Source of the DNA: UBA8106 sp913052135
GTDB taxonomy: Bacteria; Acidobacteriota; Vicinamibacteria; Vicinamibacterales; UBA823
Length of the DNA stretch: 64,000 bases
Assembly (NCBI GenBank): GCA_913052135.1
Contig: CAJXDY010000008.1
Location: 1-64,000 of the forward strand
Direction: 5' to 3'
Shown here: positions 7,879-16,289 of the stretch, piece after piece
Numbering within the stretch: the stretch's first letter is position 1
Layout of the letters: each line of letters begins with the position of its first letter
Notes under the pieces: model-generated
Seen by the model: the letters and a program-made list of their open reading frames with translations, nothing else
The model's database searches: none
What the model was told of the DNA's origin: nothing
Made by a program: the position numbers and the translations under genes

Positions 7879-10239
7879 ATGTTTTTTTGGTTGAATGGGA
7901 CTGTTGCACGGGTACTACTGATCGGACTAATTTCTGTGGCCAATACCTTACCGGTAGTTGCCCAGGATAGCCCGTCAGGTCGCGTCGAGGCACTCACAGT
8001 AGAAGATTATGCCCAAGCCGAACAATTCATGAGTTACAACACCGCACCCCTGGTTTCTGGTGCGACCGTGCGGCCAACTTGGCTTGAGAATGATCGTTTT
8101 TGGTACCGCAATACAACAACTGATGGCACCGAGTTCGTGCTGGTTGATCCTCTGGAGGGTACACGTCAACTGGCATTCGACCATGTTCGACTGGCCGAAG
8201 CGCTATCGGCGGCGACTAACTCCACGTACCGTGCTGAGGCGCTCCCGTTTGAAGTGTTCGATTTTGCATCTGACGGCAAGACCGTCGCGTTCGAGCTTGA
8301 TGATCAGGCGTGGCGTTGTGATGTCGGAGCGGCTGAATGTGTGACCGAGACGCACGGCGCAGCAGGGTCACATGAACAATCGCGAAATGATGCCATATCC
8401 CCAGACGGTAGTCTTGCTGCATATCTTCACGATCACAACATTTGGGTGCGGAATCAGGAAACAGGCGAAGAAACACAAGTCACCTTCGACGGTGTCGAAA
8501 ACCTTGCCTATGCCACTGACAATGCAGGCTGGCGTAGAAGTGATCGTCCAATCGTAGTGTGGTCTCCAGATTCGAAGAAGCTGGCTACTTTTCTGCAAGA
8601 TCAGCAGGATGTGGGGAAGATGCACCTTGTGGAAACGCGGGTAGGGCACCCGATCCTCCATTCGTGGGTGTATCCGCTCCCTGGTGATGAAGTCATCACG
8701 ACAATTCAGCGGGTGGTGGTAGATGTCGAGGAAAAGCGCGTTATACGTTTCTTGATGCCGGCTGACCAACACCGGTCAACACTCTGTGACGATCTGCCAT
8801 GTCGAGGTGTGTGGCGCGACGTCCAATGGCATCCGGATAGTTCAAGTGTGGCGTTTGTCTCAACTTCTCGCGATCACAAACAGGCACACTTGAGGATTGC
8901 TGATGCAGTGACTGGAGAGATTCATGATTTGTTCGAAGAGGTTGTCGATACGTTCTTTGAATCAGGCAATGGGATGGTGAACTGGCGCTACTTGCCACGT
9001 TCTAACGAGATCATTTGGTTTTCGCAGCGTGATGAGTGGGGCCATCTTTATCTCTACGATCTTCAGTCAGGAGAATTGACGCAGCAAATTACAACTGGTG
9101 TTGGTAACGTGACGCAATTGTTACGGGTCGATGAAGAAAACCGGTTACTGTATTTTCTTGGTGTCGGACGGGAACCCGGACGGAATCCCTACTATCGACA
9201 TCTTTATCGTATTGGTTTCGATGGTCAGCAACTGAAGCTGTTGACCCCTGAGGATGGCGATCACAATGTGACACTTTCGCCATCGGGTCAGTTTTTTATT
9301 GATCGTAATTCAGAACCGGACGTGCCTCCGGTTACAACACTACTAGCGGCAGACGGCCAACATATATTGACGTTAGAGCAAGCGGACCTCTCTCGACTAA
9401 CTGCCACGGGCTGGCGCCCACCGCTTCCATTCACGGTCAAGGCGCGGGATGGCGTAACTGATTTACATGGTCTTCTGTTTCGACCAACCAATTTTGATGA
9501 AAATCGTCAATATCCGATCATCAATCAAATTTATCCTGGTCCCCAAACAGGAAGTGTCCGTGGCCGTAGCTTTGCTGCTTCGCGTGGAGATGCGCAGGCA
9601 CTGGCCGAACTAGGTTTTGTTGTAGTGCAGATCGATGGGATGGGCACACCCTGGCGTTCTAAATCATTTCATGAGGCGTATTACGGCGACATGGGAGACA
9701 ACACGTTACCAGATCAGGTGACAGGTATGCAGCAATTGGCTGCACGGTTTGCATGGATTGATCTTGAACGGGCCGGCATTTATGGGCACTCAGGCGGTGG
9801 CTATGCAACGGCGGCAGCTATGTTCAGGTACCCTGATTTCTTTAAAGTTGGTGTTTCTGGAGCGGGGAATCATGACAACCGCGTCTATGAAGATGATTGG
9901 GGAGAGAAATGGCAGGGTCTGCTGACTCGCGCCGCGGACGGTTCGACGAACTACGATAATCAGGCAAATCAGAACATTGCAGAAAATCTATCGGGTAAAC
10001 TGCTTCTCGCTCATGGGACGATGGACACCAACGTGCCAATGTACAACACTTTACTCGTCGTCGATGCGTTGATTAAGGCAAACAAGGATTTTGATTTGCT
10101 ACTACTCCCAAATCGAGGACATGGTTTTGGCAATGAGCCATACTGGATTCGGAAGCGATGGGATTATTTTGTTAGGCACTTACTCGGGGCAGAACCTCCC
10201 CAAGGATATGCACTTCGACCGGCTTCGAGTACTCGCTAA
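7879..10239 (+). CDS. Secreted prolyl oligopeptidase family (S9B, DPP-IV-like) peptidase
   Basis: A 786-residue protein with a signal peptide (about 1-29, VVAQ). The N-terminal DPP-IV beta-propeller (about 60-500) includes HNIWVRNQETGE and WSPDSKKLATF; an alpha/beta-hydrolase peptidase domain follows (about 520-770). The nucleophile is Ser638 in GHSGGGY, the acid is in GTMDTNVPM and the histidine is in NRGHGFG. The family removes X-Pro or similar dipeptides from peptides in the periplasm. It is divergently oriented from the DsbD-N lipoprotein gene across a 176-bp intergenic region, and converges on the M28 peptidase gene with 15 bp between the stops, forming a peptide-degradation pair. Confidence 0.94.
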   Translation: MFFWLNGTVARVLLIGLISVANTLPVVAQDSPSGRVEALTVEDYAQAEQFMSYNTAPLVSGATVRPTWLENDRFWYRNTTTDGTEFVLVDPLEGTRQLAFDHVRLAEALSAATNSTYRAEALPFEVFDFASDGKTVAFELDDQAWRCDVGAAECVTETHGAAGSHEQSRNDAISPDGSLAAYLHDHNIWVRNQETGEETQVTFDGVENLAYATDNAGWRRSDRPIVVWSPDSKKLATFLQDQQDVGKMHLVETRVGHPILHSWVYPLPGDEVITTIQRVVVDVEEKRVIRFLMPADQHRSTLCDDLPCRGVWRDVQWHPDSSSVAFVSTSRDHKQAHLRIADAVTGEIHDLFEEVVDTFFESGNGMVNWRYLPRSNEIIWFSQRDEWGHLYLYDLQSGELTQQITTGVGNVTQLLRVDEENRLLYFLGVGREPGRNPYYRHLYRIGFDGQQLKLLTPEDGDHNVTLSPSGQFFIDRNSEPDVPPVTTLLAADGQHILTLEQADLSRLTATGWRPPLPFTVKARDGVTDLHGLLFRPTNFDENRQYPIINQIYPGPQTGSVRGRSFAASRGDAQALAELGFVVVQIDGMGTPWRSKSFHEAYYGDMGDNTLPDQVTGMQQLAARFAWIDLERAGIYGHSGGGYATAAAMFRYPDFFKVGVSGAGNHDNRVYEDDWGEKWQGLLTRAADGSTNYDNQANQNIAENLSGKLLLAHGTMDTNVPMYNTLLVVDALIKANKDFDLLLLPNRGHGFGNEPYWIRKRWDYFVRHLLGAEPPQGYALRPASSTR

Positions 10240-10254
10240 ATGATGACACCGTGT

Positions 10255-11502
10255 TTATTGCGAAATTGTTGCGTTCACTAGTTGGGCAATTGCGGCGAGG
10301 GTGGTTTGTGCGGAAGCCAAGCCCAATCGAAAGTCGTCGTTCGTGAATGTGTCAAACACATCAGTGGGTTGATGCCAATGTGGATCCCATCCGGCACCGA
10401 TGTGAGCGCCACGTTCGTTCTCCCGCAAGCTGATGGCTGGCACCAGGTCCATAAAAGGAGTTGAATCAGTATTGGTCATGTGCGGACCAACCGTGGCTGG
10501 ATAATCGGTTGCGTACGCATCATTGGTGGCTTTGAAAAAGAAAGCGAGAGCCCGAGCCTCAGGCGCCAATTCCGCAGTGGATTGGAATTCAATATTGATG
10601 TCCGCTTCAGGTCGTTGGTCTGGACTGACGGTTCCGTCGGACCGTGGCGCACCGTGATCGAAGAGCATCATGTCGTGTTGCACCATGCCGAGCCATCGCG
10701 GTTCCGGATAGTAACCAGAACCCGCTGGGACTTCTTGCCCCTGTAATCCTACCCGTTGTTCGACGTACGCTCGACTTCCGTTGAGTCCAGTTTCTTCGTT
10801 GTTCCAAAGGGCAAAGCGGATCGATCGCTCGGTCTGGACATCAGGAGCGTTAAAAATACGGGCCAACTCCAGCACAATTGCGGTGCCAGAGCCATCGTCG
10901 TTGGCTGCCTCTCCCCATCCATGGCCGTCCATATGGGCACCGATAATGTACATTTCACCGGGATTCGTTGTTCCGATTTTCGTGCAATAGACTTCCTGTC
11001 GTGGACCATTAGTCGCTGGTTCACGATTTAATTCACGTAAATGTTCGTCGGGCTGATTCATTGGATCGGTATTCACGCCAGTGGCTCCACGATAACCAAA
11101 GATTGAACTTCCTCCAGGACCTGAGCCGTTCCGCCCAATCTGTTTGCCTGTTGCCGTGGGGCCATCGACATTTAATGGATTTTGCGATCGGCGGCGTGAC
11201 GACCTGTTGCGTGGAGCTGGATCGTGGATGTAGTCAATTCGTTCAGTGATTGTACAGCCGACACTTTGCAACTGAGCTTCAATCCAATCAATCGCCTGAC
11301 GATTGCGTTCAGTGCCTTGCCGTCGATCGCCGAACTGGGTCAATCCTTTAAGCGTCGTCTTGTACTGCGTCAAATCTAGGCGGCCTACCAAGGTTCTGAC
11401 GTCCTCGTTGCTCGGATCAGGTTGCTGCGCTTGCGCCATTGTTACTGAGGAGGTCGCGACTAGGAGCAGGGAAGCGATCAAAAGGAAAACGTTTGTTCGC
11501 AT
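10255..11502 (-). CDS. Secreted M28-family zinc peptidase
   Basis: A 415-residue protein with a signal peptide (1-25, TMAQAQQ). The M28 zinc-site pattern is visible: IIGAHMDGHGWGEAANDDGSG near 187-207 (His and Asp metal ligands) and FALWNNEETGLNGS near 230 (catalytic Glu pair). A further ligand histidine is expected in the RGAHIGAGWDPHWHQPTD stretch near 370-387. M28 enzymes are aminopeptidases or carboxypeptidases acting on periplasmic or external peptides. Residues 90-150 hold a low-complexity Arg/Asn/Gly-rich insert (RNRSSRRRSQN) not expected in the core fold. Confidence 0.92.
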   Translation of the reverse strand: MRTNVFLLIASLLLVATSSVTMAQAQQPDPSNEDVRTLVGRLDLTQYKTTLKGLTQFGDRRQGTERNRQAIDWIEAQLQSVGCTITERIDYIHDPAPRNRSSRRRSQNPLNVDGPTATGKQIGRNGSGPGGSSIFGYRGATGVNTDPMNQPDEHLRELNREPATNGPRQEVYCTKIGTTNPGEMYIIGAHMDGHGWGEAANDDGSGTAIVLELARIFNAPDVQTERSIRFALWNNEETGLNGSRAYVEQRVGLQGQEVPAGSGYYPEPRWLGMVQHDMMLFDHGAPRSDGTVSPDQRPEADINIEFQSTAELAPEARALAFFFKATNDAYATDYPATVGPHMTNTDSTPFMDLVPAISLRENERGAHIGAGWDPHWHQPTDVFDTFTNDDFRLGLASAQTTLAAIAQLVNATISQ

Positions 11503-11530
11503 GACGTGAAACCTTTCTTGTCAACCTTTG

Positions 11531-12100
11531 TCAGTTATCCTGAAGTGCCGGATTAATATACCCCGCTGGTAACACGCGGTCAGGGTCAGGTCGGATGCTC
11601 AGATACGTGACGTGATCTTCAATGTGTTGCCAGCCATGAAACAATCCTGCTGGAATGACGATAATGTCGCCTACTGACACCTGACGACTATACCCATCAC
11701 GTGTGGTCGCCGAAGCACCTGGCCCAGCGAGGATGGTTACCGAGTCGCTGTCGGGTGGTCGCGCGACTACGTTGAGTAAGGTGCCGCCTGTTGTCAGCGT
11801 TCCAGAGCCCGACACAACATAGTACACCTCAGTGACTTTTGAATGCGTAAAGCCTGTGACGGCAGTTCCATCAGGCTCTACAGGACCACGATGCAGGATC
11901 CCGATCGCGACCTGCGAATGTCCAGTATCGACGACCCTGACCTGTCGATCGACACCGCCATCAGGGCTGTTAAGCACTGCTTCAATCTCTGCCTTGAGAA
12001 TGTCGGTTGCTGACAACGATTCTGGAGGTTCCTGAGCCATCGCGACCACCGGCAGTAATAGGGTGCAGCTAATCAGTATCGTTATTAAATTTCTTGGCAT
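11531..12100 (-). CDS. Secreted cupin-domain protein
   Basis: A 189-residue protein starting at the ATG at 12100-12098 (MPRNLITILISC), followed by a signal peptide cleaved after VAMA. A longer frame extends upstream to 12430, but those residues are arginine-rich and antisense to the RraA-like gene, so they are rejected. The remainder is a single cupin barrel: GILHRGPVEPDGTAVTG, VTEVYYVVSGSGTLTTGG and GDIIVIPAGLFHGWQHI. The histidine and glutamate pattern fits a metal-binding cupin. Substrate unknown. It is 56 bp from the RraA-like gene upstream on the same strand and 28 bp from the M28 gene downstream. Confidence 0.85.
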   Translation of the reverse strand: MPRNLITILISCTLLLPVVAMAQEPPESLSATDILKAEIEAVLNSPDGGVDRQVRVVDTGHSQVAIGILHRGPVEPDGTAVTGFTHSKVTEVYYVVSGSGTLTTGGTLLNVVARPPDSDSVTILAGPGASATTRDGYSRQVSVGDIIVIPAGLFHGWQHIEDHVTYLSIRPDPDRVLPAGYINPALQDN

Positions 12101-12156
12101 TCTGATTCTCCAAGTGTCTCTTTTTCTGCGTAATCTTTGATTAACGCAAAAACTGT

Positions 12157-13044
12157 TTAAGGGTCTTGTGGCGTACGAGGCCGGCGTTCGTATTGTTGTC
12201 TGAGTTCTGGGGAAAGAGGATAGACGTCGTGAAACCGATGATCTCGCGATCGCAAGAGCTCTCGCTGATAATTCTCCGCCAAATCTCCTGCGGCTGCCTG
12301 CTCGAGGATCGTTTCCACGAGGTGGGCTGGGAAAAACAGGATTCCTTCCTCTTCTGCGACGACGATATCTCCAGGCAATACGGTCACGGTGCCGAAACGA
12401 ATTGGCGTGTTCCAGTCTACGCCGAGCCAACTCGTGGTATGTACGTCAAAGAATCGTGCGAACACCGGAAAGTCTGCGAAGTCATCTCCTTGGAGTTCAC
12501 GAAGATCGCGGCTCCCACCATCGATCACGACACCCGACGCTCCCCGCAGCTTGATCCCAAGAGCCCCCATGTCGCCAAATAGATTGTGGCCGTCATTGCC
12601 TCCCAGGTCTGCAACAATCACATCACTTGGCTGGGCTTCTTCTGCTGCTCGCGCGTAGTACCGACGATCCCAGTCACCTTCTTTGGCAAGTGTATCAATC
12701 GCGTCGACAAGGTCAGGACGTGGAGGGAGGAACCGCATCGTTAAAGCACGCCCAACAAGCCGAGTCCCAGGTTGTGTACTGGTAAACCCTCGGACATAGT
12801 TGACTTTATAGTCGCCGAGCGCCCCCCAAATCTTTTCAATTTGCAGTGTTTTCAGTTGGTCGAGTTGTGCTTGGGACACCGTCGTCCGTTGCGAATCAAT
12901 GACATCCATGATTGCGGAATAAGACGTTCGATTGGTACGAAAGCCGTCTGGAACTGGGACAGGTGCAGGAAGTTCTTGTGCGAAGCTATTCGCTCCAACA
13001 GCAAGGTATGAAAACACTAGCAACGACAGGATCCATGAACGCAT
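12157..13044 (-). CDS. Exported RraA-like (HMG/CHA aldolase fold) protein
   Basis: A 295-residue protein with the start chosen at the ATG at 13044-13042, because AAGGAG lies 7 nt upstream. The upstream in-frame ATG at 13071 lacks one. A signal peptide (MRSWILSLLVF to NSFA) is followed by an RraA-type domain: SDVIVADLGGNDG, GALGIKLRGASGVVIDGGSRD and FPVFARFFDVHTTSWLG. The GxxGxVIDGxxRD signature holds the Arg and Asp used by 4-hydroxy-4-methyl-2-oxoglutarate aldolase and oxaloacetate decarboxylase relatives. Normal RraA proteins are about 160 residues and cytoplasmic. This one is longer and exported, so the reaction is uncertain. Confidence 0.85.
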   Translation of the reverse strand: MRSWILSLLVFSYLAVGANSFAQELPAPVPVPDGFRTNRTSYSAIMDVIDSQRTTVSQAQLDQLKTLQIEKIWGALGDYKVNYVRGFTSTQPGTRLVGRALTMRFLPPRPDLVDAIDTLAKEGDWDRRYYARAAEEAQPSDVIVADLGGNDGHNLFGDMGALGIKLRGASGVVIDGGSRDLRELQGDDFADFPVFARFFDVHTTSWLGVDWNTPIRFGTVTVLPGDIVVAEEEGILFFPAHLVETILEQAAAGDLAENYQRELLRSRDHRFHDVYPLSPELRQQYERRPRTPQDP

Positions 13045-13141
13045 GAACAGTCTCCTTGAAGAGGCAAACAATGCTGGAAAGCGAGCAGAACTATCCTATT
13101 AAACGTAAGAGCCTTTGAACGGCTTCAGGATCACGTGTGTA

Positions 13142-14029
13142 TCATTGCTCCGCGTTAAGTTCAGCGTAGATTGCTTCGACATTGGCTGCAGCGCTGGCAA
13201 TTTGACCCACTTGCAATTGGTAGTCGGCATAGCGGGCTGGCAAGTTCAGTGACTCGGTGGTCTCTTGTGCTGACTTGCCCTCGGCCATACCGCGTCGCAC
13301 TGCTGCGAGGAAATCACGGTTGAATTCTCCGAACTCTCGGAAATCGGCCCAGCTTGAGATTTCGCGGTGTCCAGGGATAACAGTATCGACGCCAGTAATT
13401 CCGTCTGCAGCCGCTAATACCGTATCCGGGTACTCGACGCCACTCCCACCGTTGTTGGTGTCAATGAATGGCGTCCCCTTCCAGGCAAATAGATCTCCCG
13501 TATGGGCTACGCCCAGCGATGGAAAGACGATAATCGCGTCACCATTCGTGTGGCCTCGCCCAAAGTAATACAGATCGATTTGGTCGTCCCCCTCGAGCAG
13601 TGTGAGTGTGTTGTCAAAGGTTCGACTTGGTAAGTACTGTTGCGCTGCAGCAGCCTGAAACTGTTCCATCTTTTCCATATTGATCTTGGTATTCGCATGC
13701 GCGATCACTTCGACCGGCTGTGCGAATTCCGTATTACTACCCACATGATCAAAATGCGTATGGGTATTGAGAATCATCGTGACTGGTTGGTCAGTTACGG
13801 TCCGAATCTTGTCAAGAATCGCATTTCCCCAGTTGGGCACTTTGGTGTCGACCACCACAACACCGTTCTCTGTAACAAACGCCGCAGTATTGCCACCCCC
13901 ACCCGTAATGACGTACAGGTTGTCTTTCACTTGCGCGATTTCAGCGACGTTCTCTTGGGCACCTGGCCCAGTCACTATGGCCACCACGCCTGCAGCGATC
14001 AGCACAACCAAGGCCAGAGTTCGTTTCAT
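13142..14029 (-). CDS. Exported MBL-fold metallo-hydrolase
   Basis: A 295-residue protein. The ATG at 14029-14027 was chosen because GGGAGGCG precedes it and a signal peptide (MKRTLALVVLIAAGVVAIV, ending in GPGAQE) follows; the frame upstream to 14110 is not signal-like. Metallo-beta-lactamase motifs: NTHTHFDHVGSN (HxHxDH), HTGDLFAW (third zinc ligand region) and VIPGHREI. The family hydrolyses a wide range of esters, lactones and thioesters. It is the full-length paralogue of the fragment at 161-301. Confidence 0.92.
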   Translation of the reverse strand: MKRTLALVVLIAAGVVAIVTGPGAQENVAEIAQVKDNLYVITGGGGNTAAFVTENGVVVVDTKVPNWGNAILDKIRTVTDQPVTMILNTHTHFDHVGSNTEFAQPVEVIAHANTKINMEKMEQFQAAAAQQYLPSRTFDNTLTLLEGDDQIDLYYFGRGHTNGDAIIVFPSLGVAHTGDLFAWKGTPFIDTNNGGSGVEYPDTVLAAADGITGVDTVIPGHREISSWADFREFGEFNRDFLAAVRRGMAEGKSAQETTESLNLPARYADYQLQVGQIASAAANVEAIYAELNAEQ

Positions 14030-14140
14030 TATTCGCCTCCCAAGAAAAATGTGTAGAACAGCGGAAGTATACCTGAGTCTGGCTGAGAACGGCCAGAGCC
14101 TTGACCGCACTTATTGCCTAGCTTGTTGCCAGGTGCCGCC

Positions 14141-14827
14141 TTAGCGGGTCCGTGGTGAGGTGCCAAGTACGTCCCCTTCTGTCGTTACGCCCAAGCCGTT
14201 GAGCACACGGTTTGCATAATTAAAGTAGGACACCACCTGATTCGCTTCAAGGATCTCGCCATCTGTCGCACCGGCGCTCCGGAGCCGCTCAATATCTGCT
14301 TTTTCGATGTGTCTCGGTGTGAGGGTGAGTTGTCGCGCGTAAAGAAGTAGGGCGAGTTCCTTTCCTGAAAAGGCCATATCGGGTTGGTCGCTCTCGAGCG
14401 CTTCAAGAATCGCATCTGTTCGCGTGTCCTGATTTAAGGCACGACGAAGCCCAAGGGCATGATGTGCCACACTGTAGTCCCCGTGGTTTAAAAGACTCGT
14501 GTAGACACCAAGTGTTTCAAGAAGCCACGCCGGCAGTTGATTCGCTGGATCATGTAGTACAGAGCGATACAAAGCGTAGTGACCTTCAAGGGTGTGAGGG
14601 CGAAGACTGTGCACCTTCACCACATTGTCAATATTCCCGCTGGCGCCACCCACGATATCGTAGAGGCGCCGAAGCTCACCTTGGGATGCCTCGTAAGGCA
14701 CTACACGAATCCAACTGAAGGGTACAGTGATCCCTTGCGAGTCGCTGCCCGCTTGCTCAGCGGCAGGTATGGGCAGACTCAACAGCAAAAAAAACATAGT
14801 CAGTAACAAGCTAGGCTTCGAACACAT
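14141..14827 (-). CDS. Secreted AhpD/carboxymuconolactone-decarboxylase-like protein lacking the CxxC
   Basis: A 228-residue protein. The start at 14827 is supported by GAGGTG upstream; the alternative at 14848 lacks one. A signal peptide (to IPAA) precedes an all-helical domain like uncharacterised peroxidase-related AhpD proteins: WIRVVPYEASQGELRRLYD, LLETLGVYTSLLN and ALLLYARQLT. In AhpD relatives the active helix reads N-x-C-x-Y-C-x-x-H-H. Here it reads NHGDYSVAHH, so both cysteines are replaced (Gly116, Ser119) while the histidines remain. Thiol peroxidase or disulfide reductase activity is therefore unlikely. The function is unknown. Confidence 0.8.
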   Translation of the reverse strand: MCSKPSLLLTMFFLLLSLPIPAAEQAGSDSQGITVPFSWIRVVPYEASQGELRRLYDIVGGASGNIDNVVKVHSLRPHTLEGHYALYRSVLHDPANQLPAWLLETLGVYTSLLNHGDYSVAHHALGLRRALNQDTRTDAILEALESDQPDMAFSGKELALLLYARQLTLTPRHIEKADIERLRSAGATDGEILEANQVVSYFNYANRVLNGLGVTTEGDVLGTSPRTR

Positions 14828-14969
14828 CACACACCTCACTTCAAGCAATTAGGTAGAGACTTTCGCCACAACCCCCGGGGGCCCTGTGGGCGGTCCGGGT
14901 GACTAAAAAAGTATACCTTGACGTACTGGGGGTCGTAAGTTGAGATAGGTGTTATAGCAGGAGGATTAC

Positions 14970-16196
14970 ATGAATCGACGGACTTTACTCAAGACTGGCA
15001 GTATGGCGGCTCTAGGATTCGGTTTTGGTGGTTGTGCTGCACCGAAACAGATGACAAACATCGCGTTGCCGTCGCGGCGACCCATGTTTTATCTACCGCC
15101 AATCCGAGCTTCTTGGGATCGCGTGATTCGTACAACGGTCGGTTTGCGCCCTCATCGACCTACGGGGTTCAGGCTCGAGGCTGAGAAATTTGACGACAAG
15201 ACCGTCATTCACAATTACGGACATGGCGGGGCTGGTCTTTCGTTGTCGTGGGGTACTGGCGCCATGGCGGCTGATATGGCCTTGGACGCGATCAATGGCG
15301 ATCGCAAAGTCGCGGTTCTCGGGTCTGGAGCTGTGGGCCTTGCTGCTACGCGACAGCTCCAACGTCGTGGTTTTGATGTGACGATTTATACAGCCGCAGT
15401 GCCGCCTCATACGACGTCGAATATGGCATACGGTGTGTTTTCACCGACATCAGGGCTTCTGTCGGCTCGACGTGCGTCAGCCTGGGAAGTGCAATTCCGT
15501 GAGGCGGCTGAGATTTCCTACCGTCAGCTTCAGCTGTTTGCGGGTGCTAACTACGGCGTCTCTTGGATGGATTCGTACGGCACGATGGAGGAGTTGCCCA
15601 CCTCAAGGAGACAAGTATCACGTGAGCCGGACGCGGAGGGATTGTTACCCTCGGCTATAGCCAATATGTCAGCCGGGCGAGAGATTCTTCACCCAGGCGA
15701 GCACCCATTTACGACGCCGTATGCCTCCCGACGGATCTCGATGCGAATTGAGCCGACGCTGTTTCTTGAAGCCATGCTCCGGGAAGTGCGTCTATTCGGT
15801 GGGCGGACGGTGATCAGAAAGTTCGCTTCTCCGAGCGACTTCATGATGCTTAAAGAATCAGTGATTGTTAACTGCACTGGCCTTGGCGCACGAGATATCT
15901 TTACTGATCAAACGCTGATTCCGTATAAGGGACAATTGACGTTTCTGGTACCGCAGCCTGAGGTGAACTACCAGTTTGGATGCATGCCACGGTCGGATGG
16001 CATTGCGCTCGGGAGTACCAGGGAGCGTGGTGTGTGGTCGCTGGAGCCAGATTTAGAGGTCCAACAGCGGATTGTTGACCGCGCGATCAGCCGGTTTGCT
16101 CTTCTCCGCGAGCCTCAAGCGGGTAGTCGACTGGCAAGAACGCGCCCTTTACGCAGCACACCCAGTGTCGAGAATTTTTTCGACCTGGAATCCTAA
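14970..16196 (+). CDS. Exported DAAO-like FAD oxidoreductase with permuted motif order
   Basis: A 408-residue protein with a twin-arginine-like leader (NRRTLLKTGSMAALGFG) and a possible lipobox cysteine at 22. Residues 56-70 (TVGLRPHRPTGFRLE) and 79-95 (VIHNYGHGGAGLSLSWG) match the C-terminal substrate- and FAD-binding segment of D-amino-acid and D-aspartate oxidases. They are followed, not preceded, by the Rossmann FAD motif KVAVLGSGAVGLAATRQL (113-130). In classical DAAO the Rossmann motif is at the very N-terminus. The sequence therefore reads as a circularly permuted DAAO fold, exported as a folded FAD protein. Oxidation of an amine or D-amino acid is inferred; the substrate is unknown. 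GCAGGAGG precedes the ATG. Confidence 0.85.
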   Translation: MNRRTLLKTGSMAALGFGFGGCAAPKQMTNIALPSRRPMFYLPPIRASWDRVIRTTVGLRPHRPTGFRLEAEKFDDKTVIHNYGHGGAGLSLSWGTGAMAADMALDAINGDRKVAVLGSGAVGLAATRQLQRRGFDVTIYTAAVPPHTTSNMAYGVFSPTSGLLSARRASAWEVQFREAAEISYRQLQLFAGANYGVSWMDSYGTMEELPTSRRQVSREPDAEGLLPSAIANMSAGREILHPGEHPFTTPYASRRISMRIEPTLFLEAMLREVRLFGGRTVIRKFASPSDFMMLKESVIVNCTGLGARDIFTDQTLIPYKGQLTFLVPQPEVNYQFGCMPRSDGIALGSTRERGVWSLEPDLEVQQRIVDRAISRFALLREPQAGSRLARTRPLRSTPSVENFFDLES

Positions 16197-16224
16197 ACAC
16201 TCTGGAGAGAATGGCACAGAAATA

Positions 16225-16251
16225 CGCCCGGGGTTTTTCTCTCCCCGGGCG
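16225..16251. terminator. Strong GC-rich hairpin between convergent genes
   Basis: CGCCCGGGG and CCCCGGGCG form a perfect 9-bp stem around a 9-nt pyrimidine-rich loop, lying between the stops of the DAAO-like gene and the PQQ dehydrogenase gene. No U-tract follows on either strand, so it is at best a non-canonical terminator or 3'-end stabiliser that could serve both transcripts. Confidence 0.55.
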
Positions 16252-16289
16252 CAGTGGTTCTATTTTGCACGGCAGCCGTCGTGATCGGT

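Noticed and set aside
12101..12430. N-terminal extension of the cupin frame
   Set aside because: The 110 extra residues are arginine-rich and antisense to the RraA-like gene, and a signal peptide begins at the ATG at 12100.
14872..14881. CCCCCGGGGG palindrome in the divergent gap upstream of the DAAO-like gene
   Set aside because: It is only a 5+5 GC block with no repeat or paired site, so it cannot be distinguished from chance.
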